From an uncultured Bacteroidales bacterium (GTDB lineage Bacteria > Bacteroidota > Bacteroidia > Bacteroidales > Paludibacteraceae): 26,766 nt of DNA. The stretch covers positions 1 through 26,766 of the forward strand of contig CAKZZM010000129.1 of the NCBI GenBank assembly GCA_937885465.1. The letters are read 5' to 3'. Of this stretch, positions 7,275 to 13,817 are shown in pieces (within the stretch, counting starts at the first letter, position 1; the number at the start of each line of letters is the position of its first letter). Under the pieces are notes generated by a model, which was given only the letters and a program-made list of their open reading frames with translations, made no database searches and was not told where the DNA came from. Made by a program: the position numbers and the translations under genes.

Positions 7275-7598
7275 TTATGATATGATGCCAGTGTCGGCTG
7301 AGACGATGAAGTCATATTCTATGCCCCAGAACTCGATGCCTTCGCCGATATTGAGGGTGTCGTTTATCTCTTCGGTAGTGATGGCTGTTGCGGGCTGTAG
7401 GTTGCCCACGGCATAATAGTTTGTAATATCGGCATTGTCGGGTTCGTCTGCGAGTTGCACTATCTGTCCGGGCGTGGTGTCATCGGTGAGGCTGATATCG
7501 TTCTGCATTGCTATATCAAACGCCGCCTCGAGTGAGCCGGAATGTTGAATGGCGACATCGAGCAATGACTGGTCTGATGTGATTACGGCGGTGTTCAT
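7275..7598 (-). CDS. Small LysM-like tail/baseplate protein
   Basis: 107 residues. The N-terminus (MNTAVITSDQSLLDVAIQHSGS) and the following AFDIAMQNDISLTDDTTPGQIVQL follow a LysM-like rhythm: a helix, then N-x-(I/L)-S-L-T-D and a GQ-I-V turn. Phage tail proteins of the gpX type have this fold and help join hub and tube. Its start overlaps the stop of the candidate outer-membrane spanin. It lies upstream of baseplate J in the tail operon. The assignment is tentative. Confidence 0.5.
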   Translation of the reverse strand: MNTAVITSDQSLLDVAIQHSGSLEAAFDIAMQNDISLTDDTTPGQIVQLADEPDNADITNYYAVGNLQPATAITTEEINDTLNIGEGIEFWGIEYDFIVSADTGIIS

Positions 7599-7888
7599 AT
7601 TATGTGGTAGTGTTTAAGTGCTATAAGAATGTTCAATGTCGCGGACGAGCCGTCCACGTCCCAAGAGAATGTTCGGAGACGTTCGCTACTGCCGTTCAAC
7701 ATCGCGGACGAGCCGTCCACGTCTCCGGTGATTTGTGTCTGCTCATTGTTCTGCGTTTGCGTTGTCTGCCTCAGGGTTGTCCTTTGCGTCTTGCAACTCA
7801 CGGCGGACAGGGCAATTAGCAGCGCGAGGGCAATCATTGATTTTCTCAATAGCGCGGTTGAGCCGACGTACGTCTTTGCGTAATCCAT
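7595..7888 (-). CDS. Rz1-like lipoprotein (candidate outer-membrane spanin) with repeat-derived tail
   Basis: The hydrophobic stretch MIALALLIALSAVSCK ends in a lipobox with the cysteine at residue 32. The mature part starts with a short Thr/Gln/Asn-rich linker (KTQRTTLRQTTQTQNNEQ). The beginning lies inside the 3' half of the preceding gene in another frame, which is the classic Rz/Rz1 overlap. The start could be 7888, a TTG near 7849 or ATG 7837. From about residue 55 on, the protein is encoded by GC-rich mini-palindromes (DVDGSSA...DVDGSSA at 7641-7723). The natural C-terminus therefore seems to have been replaced or extended by repeat insertion. Outer-membrane spanins act after endolysin to fuse membranes. 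Confidence 0.5.
   Translation of the reverse strand: MDYAKTYVGSTALLRKSMIALALLIALSAVSCKTQRTTLRQTTQTQNNEQTQITGDVDGSSAMLNGSSERLRTFSWDVDGSSATLNILIALKHYHII
7636..7723. repeat. Cluster of GC-rich mini-palindromes at the end of the Rz1-like gene
   Basis: Two perfect copies of the 20-mer GCGGACGAGCCGTCCACGTC (7641-7660 and 7704-7723) flank TGTTCGGAGACGTTCGCTAC (7670-7689). The latter is a variant of the palindrome at 4862 and 4904. Both families also occur elsewhere in this prophage. Confidence 0.85.
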
Positions 7889-8078
7889 TGACTTCTTTCT
7901 TTAGGGGTTCGACAATATATTCGTTGAAGCTGTCCATGAGGCGTTTGTTATTGTCTATCTCCATAGACTTGGCTTCCTCAGAGGCTTTCTTCTTGGTTGA
8001 ACGTAGCGTAACGAGGGTGACGATGAGCGTGCCCCCGAGTACGGCTTCGATGATTGCAAGTATGATTTCAGTTGTCAT
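7743..8078 (-). CDS. Membrane protein with coiled coil, candidate Rz-like inner-membrane spanin or holin
   Basis: 111 residues from the ATG at 8078; the frame extends seven codons further upstream, but this start overlaps the amidase stop by four bases. One membrane helix (about 5-25, IILAIIEAVLGGTLIVTLVTL) is followed by a basic patch (STKKK). A long charged, probably coiled-coil region follows (about 30-90), with a CPRAANC motif near 88-94. An N-terminal helix plus periplasmic coiled coil, right after the endolysin and overlapping a lipoprotein gene, fits an i-spanin. The basic residues after the helix would instead favour a cytoplasmic C-terminus, so a holin-related role stays open. Confidence 0.5.
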   Translation of the reverse strand: MTTEIILAIIEAVLGGTLIVTLVTLRSTKKKASEEAKSMEIDNNKRLMDSFNEYIVEPLKKEVNGLRKDVRRLNRAIEKINDCPRAANCPVRRELQDAKDNPEADNANAEQ

Positions 8079-8491
8079 AGTCCAACATCCTCCTTCCATT
8101 GTTTTACGTTGAATGACGGGCAGGCTTTGTTGGCAAACTCTCGGTGTCCGTGTATGGTGGCTGTCGGGTACTTGCGTTTGAGTTCCCGGCAGAGTGCCAA
8201 GAGTGCCTTGCGTTGTGCCGGTGTGCGGGTGTCCTTTGGTTCCGACATGTCGCGCTCCATACCTCCGATGTAACAGATGCCGATGGAATGTGCATTGTGG
8301 TCGGTGCAGTGTGCGCCTTGTTCGTTTTCGGGTCTGCCGGTGCGGATAGTACCGTCACGGTAGATGATATAGTGATAGCCGATGTCACGGAAGCCGCGTT
8401 GCTTGTGCCATTGGCGGATGGTTTCTACACTTACATCACGCCCTTCGGGGGTGGCGGAGCAGTGGATGATGATTTCGTTGATTTGTCTCAT
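8075..8491 (-). CDS. N-acetylmuramoyl-L-alanine amidase, phage endolysin (T7 lysozyme type)
   Basis: 138 residues spanning one amidase-2 domain. The zinc ligands fit His10 (IIIHCSAT), His116 and Cys124 (GHREFANKACPSF). Tyr39 (GYHYII) and Lys122 match the T7 lysozyme catalytic Tyr and Lys. It cleaves the amide bond between muramic acid and L-alanine in peptidoglycan at lysis. There is no signal peptide, so it needs a holin or another export route. The start overlaps the wedge gene by four bases, and the membrane/spanin pair follows directly. The lysis genes thus sit inside the baseplate operon. Confidence 0.9.
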   Translation of the reverse strand: MRQINEIIIHCSATPEGRDVSVETIRQWHKQRGFRDIGYHYIIYRDGTIRTGRPENEQGAHCTDHNAHSIGICYIGGMERDMSEPKDTRTPAQRKALLALCRELKRKYPTATIHGHREFANKACPSFNVKQWKEDVGL

Positions 8492-8769
8492 AGCTCTATT
8501 TGGAGTTTGCCGTTTTGGTAGGTCAGTTGTTTTGGTCGTATGCCGTCGAGTGCGAGTTGTACGCGAATAGCACGCAGTAACTCATTTTCGCGGTTGACAC
8601 TTTTGAGGAACTGCGATATGCCCACACCGAGTTGCGGGTACTCTTTGAACTCGCCTTTTTCGGCAAGGACGATGATTTGTGCGTTCTGCTCATCGGTAGT
8701 TCCGATTGCCATCGTGCCGTTACGAAGTACGATGTCGTTGGTCTCGGTATGTAATAGTATTCCTTTCAT
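8488..8769 (-). CDS. gp25/W-like baseplate wedge protein (Mu gp46 type)
   Basis: 93 residues. The opening ILLHTETNDIVLRNGTMAIGTTDEQNAQIIVLAEKGEF and the next block EYPQLGVGISQFL match the gp46/gp25 pattern: a short beta strand motif, a D-x-Q-x-A-x-x-I helix, then a P-x-L-G-V-G loop. These small proteins form the baseplate wedge core. The start overlaps the stop of the spike gene (TGATG). It lies between spike and J-type genes, as expected, although here amidase and spanin genes intervene before J. Confidence 0.7.
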   Translation of the reverse strand: MKGILLHTETNDIVLRNGTMAIGTTDEQNAQIIVLAEKGEFKEYPQLGVGISQFLKSVNRENELLRAIRVQLALDGIRPKQLTYQNGKLQIEL

Positions 8770-9341
8770 CAGTGTGTTACTTTGGTGTCTTCAATGTCAG
8801 ACTTCTTTGTTTTTGTTATCTGTTGTCCTGCCCACGTAGTGACAGCCGTTTTTAGTGCAGCACCTCCGTCCTGCGGTATTGGTTCCCATCCGGACAAGGC
8901 CGTTTTGAGATTGTTGATATCATTCTCAATAGTGTTGATATGGGATACAAAATCCTCAATGTTTATCAGTCCTCCGAGGTCGCCGCCATTCATTTCTATT
9001 TTGCCGTCCTCAATGAGGATATCACTTTCTCCTATGGTCAGCATCACTTTCTCTATTTCAGAATATGCGATGATGAGCGGGTCGGTGGGTTTGCCGTCCA
9101 CGCAGATGAACGCCACTGCTGATTGGTCTTTGGGTACGATGAGCAGGTGGTTTTGATAACTGTCTAAAACGGCGTTTAAACGGCAATTAAACAGCGTTAA
9201 ATCATCGTCTATCCTTATCTCGCACGAGCGGTTCTGCTCATCGATGTTCTGCACTGTGCCGATGGCTACGAGTGCGGCTTTTATATTGCGTTTGCCCATG
9301 AGAGATATGAGTTGCTGCAGGTTTTCTTCAGTGCGGTTCAT
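8769..9341 (-). CDS. Baseplate spike protein (gpV / Mu gp45-like)
   Basis: 190 residues. An N-terminal helix (NLQQLISLMGKR) is followed by an OB-fold-like segment (about 20-95: AALVAIGTVQNIDEQNRSCEIRID...HLLIVPKDQSAVAFI). A short beta-rich part (MLTIGESDILIEDGKIEMNG) follows, then a coiled C-terminus. Spike proteins sit at the tail tip and pierce the outer membrane. The position after the D-like hub fits Mu gp44-gp45. Codons for about residues 48-61 contain phased TTAAA motifs (9165-9201). Confidence 0.7.
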   Translation of the reverse strand: MNRTEENLQQLISLMGKRNIKAALVAIGTVQNIDEQNRSCEIRIDDDLTLFNCRLNAVLDSYQNHLLIVPKDQSAVAFICVDGKPTDPLIIAYSEIEKVMLTIGESDILIEDGKIEMNGGDLGGLINIEDFVSHINTIENDINNLKTALSGWEPIPQDGGAALKTAVTTWAGQQITKTKKSDIEDTKVTH

Positions 9342-9343
9342 GG

Positions 9344-10372
9344 TCAGTTGATTTTATATGATAGTTCACATTCACGGCGGAAGCCTGTTGTAACGCCGTA
9401 GGTTATTTTGACAGCCTTGACGAGGTATGTTCCTTCGCGTTCGGGGTTGTCGGGGTCTATGAGTTTGACGGCATCGCCGGCATGCACACGCGGCACCCCA
9501 AAGCCGGTTATCTTTCCCTCATATCCGTCAAAACATTGTTTATCCAAGGCAGCCTGTGCCCGCTCCCTCAATGCCTGCTTTGTTTGGCACTCAGTACCGA
9601 AGTTCATTGTGCGCTTGGTTGCATCATCGCTTTTATCACCAAGTTCTACCGTGATGGTTTTGCCCGTCCTGTCTTGGCCTTTGGCAGTGATATGCAGTTT
9701 TATATCTTCTTTACGCACGAACTTCAAGGTATTCTTGATAATGTTCGGCGCCATTTCTTTCTTTCTCAGTTCATCTAACAGCGTACACCGGCGCGTGCCG
9801 AATATGTATGTGTGCGTTTCAACGCCCTTAAAGTTGAAGGGGTAGAAACAGTTCACGGTCTTGTGTTCTACATCCACTCGAGTAAAGAATCCTCGTTGCT
9901 CACGCAGGCTCTTCACTACATCGTAAGCACTTGCATCGTGTATTAGAAAGCCTTCCGGGATAGGTGAGTTCACACTGTCATCAATGGTATAACCGGGGAA
10001 CACGAATTGCAGCACTTCTTTGAGTGTCGTTGATTGGAAGTTTTTGTTGAAACGTGTTTTGCGGAGCAGGTACCACTCATCTTCTATTTCAAGGACGACG
10101 GGTGTTCCGTCGCCTATATGCGCCAAGTAGCCTTCAAACTCCGTGTATAGGTTATCGCCATATCCGAGCCGGATAGTTACTTTGTCGCCTGTGTGTATGT
10201 AGTCCAGAATGCCTTTGCCGTCCTTTCGTTGGAAGTTTCGCGGTATAGTGACCGTTGCCGTGTTTCCGATGTTATCCACCGATTCCTTAATGCTGACGGC
10301 ATTCACACCGGCTTGCTCTCCATAGAAGCGCACAGAGCCAATGGTTATTTCGGATTTTGGAACGACAAACAT
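9344..10372 (-). CDS. Baseplate hub protein, late control D-like (Mu gp44 type)
   Basis: The frame opens at 10414, but the Met at 10372 (MFVVPKSEITIGSVRFYG) is the better start. It gives 342 residues and leaves room for the divergent gene at 10436. Features typical of D/gp44-type hub proteins are an N-terminal beta domain with GDKVTIRLGYGDNLYTEFEGYLAHI (about 60-85), the segment TTLKEVLQFVFPGYTI, a middle domain with FNFKGVETHTYIFG, and a C-terminal RVHAGDAVKLIDPDNPEREGTYLVKAV. Hub proteins form the trimer that holds the spike. The next gene starts two bases after its stop. Confidence 0.7.
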   Translation of the reverse strand: MFVVPKSEITIGSVRFYGEQAGVNAVSIKESVDNIGNTATVTIPRNFQRKDGKGILDYIHTGDKVTIRLGYGDNLYTEFEGYLAHIGDGTPVVLEIEDEWYLLRKTRFNKNFQSTTLKEVLQFVFPGYTIDDSVNSPIPEGFLIHDASAYDVVKSLREQRGFFTRVDVEHKTVNCFYPFNFKGVETHTYIFGTRRCTLLDELRKKEMAPNIIKNTLKFVRKEDIKLHITAKGQDRTGKTITVELGDKSDDATKRTMNFGTECQTKQALRERAQAALDKQCFDGYEGKITGFGVPRVHAGDAVKLIDPDNPEREGTYLVKAVKITYGVTTGFRRECELSYKIN

Positions 10373-10435
10373 CTTTTTAGTCTTTTGCTGATTGAAATCG
10401 TGCCTTTGGCACAATGATTGTTGTTTGTTTGGTAT

Positions 10436-10663
10436 ATGAAACGCATCTTCAGTATATTACTCTTAGCAGTCGCCACAGCCTCATTCTCGTTCGCTGATGA
10501 TGTCAAGATTGACCGCGCGGACTGCACCATTACCAAAGACGGTAAGACTTATCCGTTGTACGGGAATGTTCGCATTGTTGATTATGGAGGATCTGATGTT
10601 ATCAATGTGCGTATAGTGAACTATGGCGGTTCTGATGTGATTAATGTTCGCATCATTTCATAA
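10436..10663 (+). CDS. Small secreted repeat protein on the opposite strand (septoil-knot/DUF6150-like, tentative)
   Basis: 75 residues from the ATG at 10436. The signal peptide is MKRIFSILLLAVATASFSFA, cut before DDVKID. The mature part has DCTITKDGKTYPLYG and then two and a half copies of a 13-residue unit, NVRIVDYGGSDVI. Tandem V-R/K-I/V-V-D-Y units resemble the short periplasmic septoil-knot proteins of Bacteroidetes, but this match is from memory. It is the only plus-strand gene within the minus-strand late block. It diverges from the hub gene (63-bp gap) and overlaps the end of the DUF6046-like gene by 11 bp. This looks like a prophage cargo gene (moron). Confidence 0.55.
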   Translation: MKRIFSILLLAVATASFSFADDVKIDRADCTITKDGKTYPLYGNVRIVDYGGSDVINVRIVNYGGSDVINVRIIS

Positions 10664-11306
10664 AGAACTCAATCGGTTTTATGCTATGAGCAACCATTTT
10701 ATATTGAATGGTATCTTGGTAATCTTTCAGGACTTTTAATTCCGTAATTTGTTCGAAGTAGATATTTTCAATGCCTAAGTCTGCCATGATATCGCAGTTA
10801 AGCACTTCGAACGAGTTATTCACCTCAAACATCTCTCGGAATTCTCGCATTTTAGCTTGCGGATATTGGTGATTTTCTAAATCAACCAAAATGCCGTCTA
10901 TCACTATCTTCCAAGGTTTACACCCAAAACTTTCCACTACCACACTATCGCTTCCGTCTATGGACGTGGTGACGATATTTTTGCCTCTGTCAAATGTGAA
11001 CATCGGTGGAGGTGCGAGAATGCCGGTGGTCGCTTCGCTAAGCAGACCACCGGTAAACTCATAGCACTTTCCATTCTCCGGATTGCGGAGAGTCAGGTCG
11101 GCAAATGAGCTGCCATCCACAAACACGTTGGCACCGATTCCATTTTTGATGAGTGCAATATTTGCCCGGCCGAGACCTATGCTGATTGCAGCATCTGATG
11201 CGTAAGCGGCTGCCATGCCTGTTTGCATAACAGTTCGCTTGGGATAACCGCTCGGGACGTAGCCGAAGGCGGCAAATAGTCTATCTGTGATGTCAATGTC
11301 AATCAT
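10653..11306 (-). CDS. DUF6046-like tail protein (hub region, Mu gpN position)
   Basis: 217 residues. The pattern LTLRNPENGKCYEFTGGLL, a proline-rich APPPMFTFDRGKNIVTT, GCKPWKIVIDGILVDLENHQYPQAKM and EMFEVNNSFEVLNC is that of the DUF6046 family found in Bacteroidales Mu-like elements. The order chaperone, this protein, D-like hub, spike suggests it replaces Mu gpN, a hub/baseplate component. The start overlaps the stop of the chaperone's frameshift frame (ATGA), so translation is probably coupled. Codons near 11023-11053 contain a 13-bp hairpin. Confidence 0.6.
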   Translation of the reverse strand: MIDIDITDRLFAAFGYVPSGYPKRTVMQTGMAAAYASDAAISIGLGRANIALIKNGIGANVFVDGSSFADLTLRNPENGKCYEFTGGLLSEATTGILAPPPMFTFDRGKNIVTTSIDGSDSVVVESFGCKPWKIVIDGILVDLENHQYPQAKMREFREMFEVNNSFEVLNCDIMADLGIENIYFEQITELKVLKDYQDTIQYKMVAHSIKPIEFFMK

Positions 11307-11515
11307 AAAGCCGATTTAATTCCTAACAAACCTTTATCCCCCAGATATTTCAGTTGCGCCACCTTTTCCGCCCACACCTCATCCGGAAGATCTTCCGGGA
11401 AAGGGATATGAAAGAAAAGCGACATCTGGGCATTTAACTTGCGTACTTCGTTAAACAAGTTTGCTGCGGGGTCATTGTCCTCAATAGCGTCTATTGGCGG
11501 GAACCCCGTTAGCAG
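11303..11515 (-). CDS. Tail assembly chaperone C-terminal extension read by -1 frameshift
   Basis: There is no start codon of its own, but the -1 frame is open for 70 codons from the slippery site of the upstream gene to a TGA that overlaps the next ATG. It starts LLTGFPPIDAIEDNDPAAN and ends LKYLGDKGLLGIKSAL. The slippery heptamer A AAA AAC (plus-strand 11515-11521) is in the zero frame of the chaperone. Two small stems follow: CGGG/CCCG at 11498-11508 and AATAG/CTATT at 11483-11495. The fusion would be 187 residues. The layout matches lambda G/GT and the Mu tail chaperones. Confidence 0.8.
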   Translation of the reverse strand: MLTGFPPIDAIEDNDPAANLFNEVRKLNAQMSLFFHIPFPEDLPDEVWAEKVAQLKYLGDKGLLGIKSAL

Positions 11516-11865
11516 TTTTTTACGATTGCGGTACGCACCGGGATGAGCTTGGTGATAGCGTCAAATGCAGCGAAGAAAAGTCCATCGTCAGCCTTAACTG
11601 TTTCCTTCTGACTCAGCACACATGCGTTCACAAGAATCTCCTTTGCTTTATCCGGCGACTTATCCACCCATTTCTCGAACTCACCCAAACACTTGCGGTC
11701 CGGCACTCGCACTACGACTTCCATGAACTCGTTGCCGTCATCGTCCTTAGGCAATGAGGCAATCTTAATCTTATTCTCGCCATAGCGCTCTTTCCACGCT
11801 TTAATGTCCGCTGCTGTTACACCTTCCGGCAACGTGCAGCCTTGCTCTTTAACTTCTTTTTCCAT
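11509..11865 (-). CDS. Tail assembly chaperone (short, zero-frame product)
   Basis: 118 residues, acidic and basic helices (AADIKAWKERYGENKIKIASL, and LGEFEKWVDKSPDKAKEILV), ending VRTAIVKNC. It lies directly behind the tail tube gene, where contractile phages encode the gpG-like chaperone that loads the tape measure. Its last codons form a canonical -1 slippery site (GTA AAA AAC) just before the stop, giving a longer GT-like product. The tape measure itself is not next to it but on the other strand, 10 kb away (21782-23683). Confidence 0.75.
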   Translation of the reverse strand: MEKEVKEQGCTLPEGVTAADIKAWKERYGENKIKIASLPKDDDGNEFMEVVVRVPDRKCLGEFEKWVDKSPDKAKEILVNACVLSQKETVKADDGLFFAAFDAITKLIPVRTAIVKNC

Positions 11866-11869
11866 ACTG

Positions 11870-12292
11870 TTAACGTACTACGTTGTAGTCAATTTTAGTT
11901 ACAAACATTTCGAACTCACGCTTGATGTCGTCATCGTCGCCAACTTCCCTGCCTTGCGACTGGAACTTGCACTTGATAACATCCACGATAATCTCATTTT
12001 CTTCATCGACAAAAGTGACGACGATATTGAACGGTTTGATGGCAAGCAGGTTGCCACCGGCAGCTTTCTCAATCTCGGAAATACTGCGCAGGCGAAGTCC
12101 AAGCGTACACTTGTGTTTCTTCTTACCCATGCTATAGCTGCTTGGCTCGTTGGAACCGAGTGCATAGTTGGCAGTATGGTCCTGCTCTGTCTCATACGAG
12201 ATCTTTGTGACTTCATAGTCGATGCTGCCGAGCATGGCGATTTGCACATCGCCATTGTCGAAGGTCTTACCTCCTCTTGAAATTACAGCCAT
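11870..12292 (-). CDS. Tail tube protein
   Basis: 140 residues, mostly predicted beta structure: FDNGDVQIAML near the start, KKHKCTLGLRLRSISEIEKAAG in the middle, and FEMFVTKIDYNVVR at the end. The size and the position immediately after the sheath gene (two-base gap) and before the chaperone match the major tail tube (FII-like / Mu gpM) in myophages. It would polymerise as stacked hexamers inside the sheath. The call is mainly from order and size. Confidence 0.7.
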   Translation of the reverse strand: MAVISRGGKTFDNGDVQIAMLGSIDYEVTKISYETEQDHTANYALGSNEPSSYSMGKKKHKCTLGLRLRSISEIEKAAGGNLLAIKPFNIVVTFVDEENEIIVDVIKCKFQSQGREVGDDDDIKREFEMFVTKIDYNVVR

Positions 12293-12294
12293 AA

Positions 12295-13584
12295 TCAGAT
12301 GCTTGTTTTGAGGTTAATAGTTCCTTTGATTTCGTCTATCTGACCTGTTGGTACCAGCACGAACGATACCTTCAGCTCTCTTGGCGAGATAAGCAGGTCA
12401 CTGTCCCGATCCACGGTGGTCTTACCGGCGGTTATTAAACCTTCTGCCGCCATAACATTGAACACTTCATCATCGGCAAGACGCTCGAAATAGGTTACTA
12501 ATGCCTGTGGCAGTAAGCCGGTGTTCGGATCAATCGGTTGTGTGGACTTCACTTTCGGCAAAAGGCAGGTGCGCAGGTCACGCACGGCTTTGTCGTGCAC
12601 GCGGCCGTAACTGATGGTATATTCGTTGAAATAGCCGTCGTTGTCCCGAATAATAGGCGTGCAGGTGTGGTCGTTGTTCCAATAGTAACCGCTTATGCCG
12701 GTGTAACTGATTGGGAAGATGTAGCCTTTGCTGTCAAGGCTCTCAAGTTGCGAATCCCAACCGGCTATTGTCTGGTGGTTGCTCAGACCGGCAATAAGCC
12801 AGAGGTTCTGGGTTGCATCTACAAGGCTGCCGCCTTCCACTTCACCGATATTCTCATTCACCGCCTTTGCTGACAAGCAGCCGAGCATTGTGCCTACATC
12901 GGCGCGGCTCTGACGTATGCTGTCAAGCGCATCGGCGGCTTTCCAATCCTGACCGATGCAGAGCGAAACCTTGTAGGCTTGCAGAACCTGACCGCTGACG
13001 GTGATTTTCCTAAGGTCAAGAGCCGATGCCGCATTAGCAGCATGGAAATCCCTGCCCTCAATGATTATCTGACACGGGCGGAAAGTGGAATAAGCCCAAT
13101 CGTAGAGTTGCTGACCGAGTTGTATGCTACTGCGTACATCTGACGGCATGCCGTCCACGTATGTCAATTCCTCCACAATAGCCGCTGTCGGTGTGTTGCT
13201 CACTGCGAGGCAGCGTATCTCGCCTTCGGCATCTATGATAAACTGCTTTGCCACATCGTCGGCAAACGCTGCTTCCATATTTCCGGCATAAAGCATCAGA
13301 TAGAGGGTGTTGCCCTCGCCTGCCATGCGGAAGAACTCGGAGATATGCCGATAGACACTCAAATGGTTGGTGCTGTCGTATGCCTCGTCTATACCGTAAG
13401 CAGCGGCATCTTGAAGACTCTGCAACTTGACGGTCTGTTTCAGTGCAATGCCGCTGATGCCGCTACCTGCATTGGCTGCAACGGCTACGCCGGTAGCCAG
13501 CAGACCGCAGATGGCATCGCCATTGCCCGTAACGCTCGCACCTAAGGTGCCGCGTTGTATGTTTACTCCTTTAAGACTTCCCAT
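12295..13584 (-). CDS. Contractile tail sheath protein (DUF2586-like)
   Basis: 429 residues. It begins LKGVNIQRGTLGASVTGNGDAICGLLATG, the usual opening of DUF2586 proteins, annotated as sheath in Bacteroidales Mu-like phages. The C-terminal part (ALVTYFERLADDEVFNVMAAEGLI, and SPRELKVSFVLVPTGQIDEIKG) resembles the sheath subtilisin-like/C-terminal handshake region. It follows the 54-aa gene by five bases and is followed by the tube gene, the standard sheath-tube order. It shows that the tail is contractile. Confidence 0.8.
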   Translation of the reverse strand: MGSLKGVNIQRGTLGASVTGNGDAICGLLATGVAVAANAGSGISGIALKQTVKLQSLQDAAAYGIDEAYDSTNHLSVYRHISEFFRMAGEGNTLYLMLYAGNMEAAFADDVAKQFIIDAEGEIRCLAVSNTPTAAIVEELTYVDGMPSDVRSSIQLGQQLYDWAYSTFRPCQIIIEGRDFHAANAASALDLRKITVSGQVLQAYKVSLCIGQDWKAADALDSIRQSRADVGTMLGCLSAKAVNENIGEVEGGSLVDATQNLWLIAGLSNHQTIAGWDSQLESLDSKGYIFPISYTGISGYYWNNDHTCTPIIRDNDGYFNEYTISYGRVHDKAVRDLRTCLLPKVKSTQPIDPNTGLLPQALVTYFERLADDEVFNVMAAEGLITAGKTTVDRDSDLLISPRELKVSFVLVPTGQIDEIKGTINLKTSI

Positions 13585-13589
13585 AATCG

Positions 13590-13754
13590 TTATTGTTTTT
13601 TGTGGGTTTTTACTTTGTCTTTTTTCCCCGCCTCGCTGTTGAGAGCAAGGGTCTCTTCGAGGAAAAATTCCCCGCGGCTGTTTTCGTATATCACACTGAC
13701 CTCATAACGCTCCATCAGTGCGTCAGCCTTTGATGTTTTTTTCTGTGTTACCAT
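13590..13754 (-). CDS. Small hypothetical protein between capsid and sheath genes
   Basis: 54 residues, MVTQKKTSKADALMERYEVS... ending KDKVKTHKKQ. A basic N-terminus is followed by a short beta-like core (YEVSVIYENSRGEFFLEETLAL) and a very basic tail. It fits tightly in the operon: the next start is five bases after its stop, and the capsid gene ends 63 bp upstream. No family is recognised. Position suggests a head-tail joining or head decoration role, but nothing in the sequence proves it. Confidence 0.7.
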   Translation of the reverse strand: MVTQKKTSKADALMERYEVSVIYENSRGEFFLEETLALNSEAGKKDKVKTHKKQ

Positions 13755-13817
13755 TGTCGTACTGATTGATAATGGTAGCGGAGGTCGCCCCCCGCCACCA
13801 TCGGTTAGACATTATGA

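Noticed and set aside
10373..10435. Clear promoter for the cargo gene at 10436
   Set aside because: No good TTTG/TAnnTTTG pair was found. A small GTGCC-TTT-GGCAC inverted repeat is present, but too short to call.
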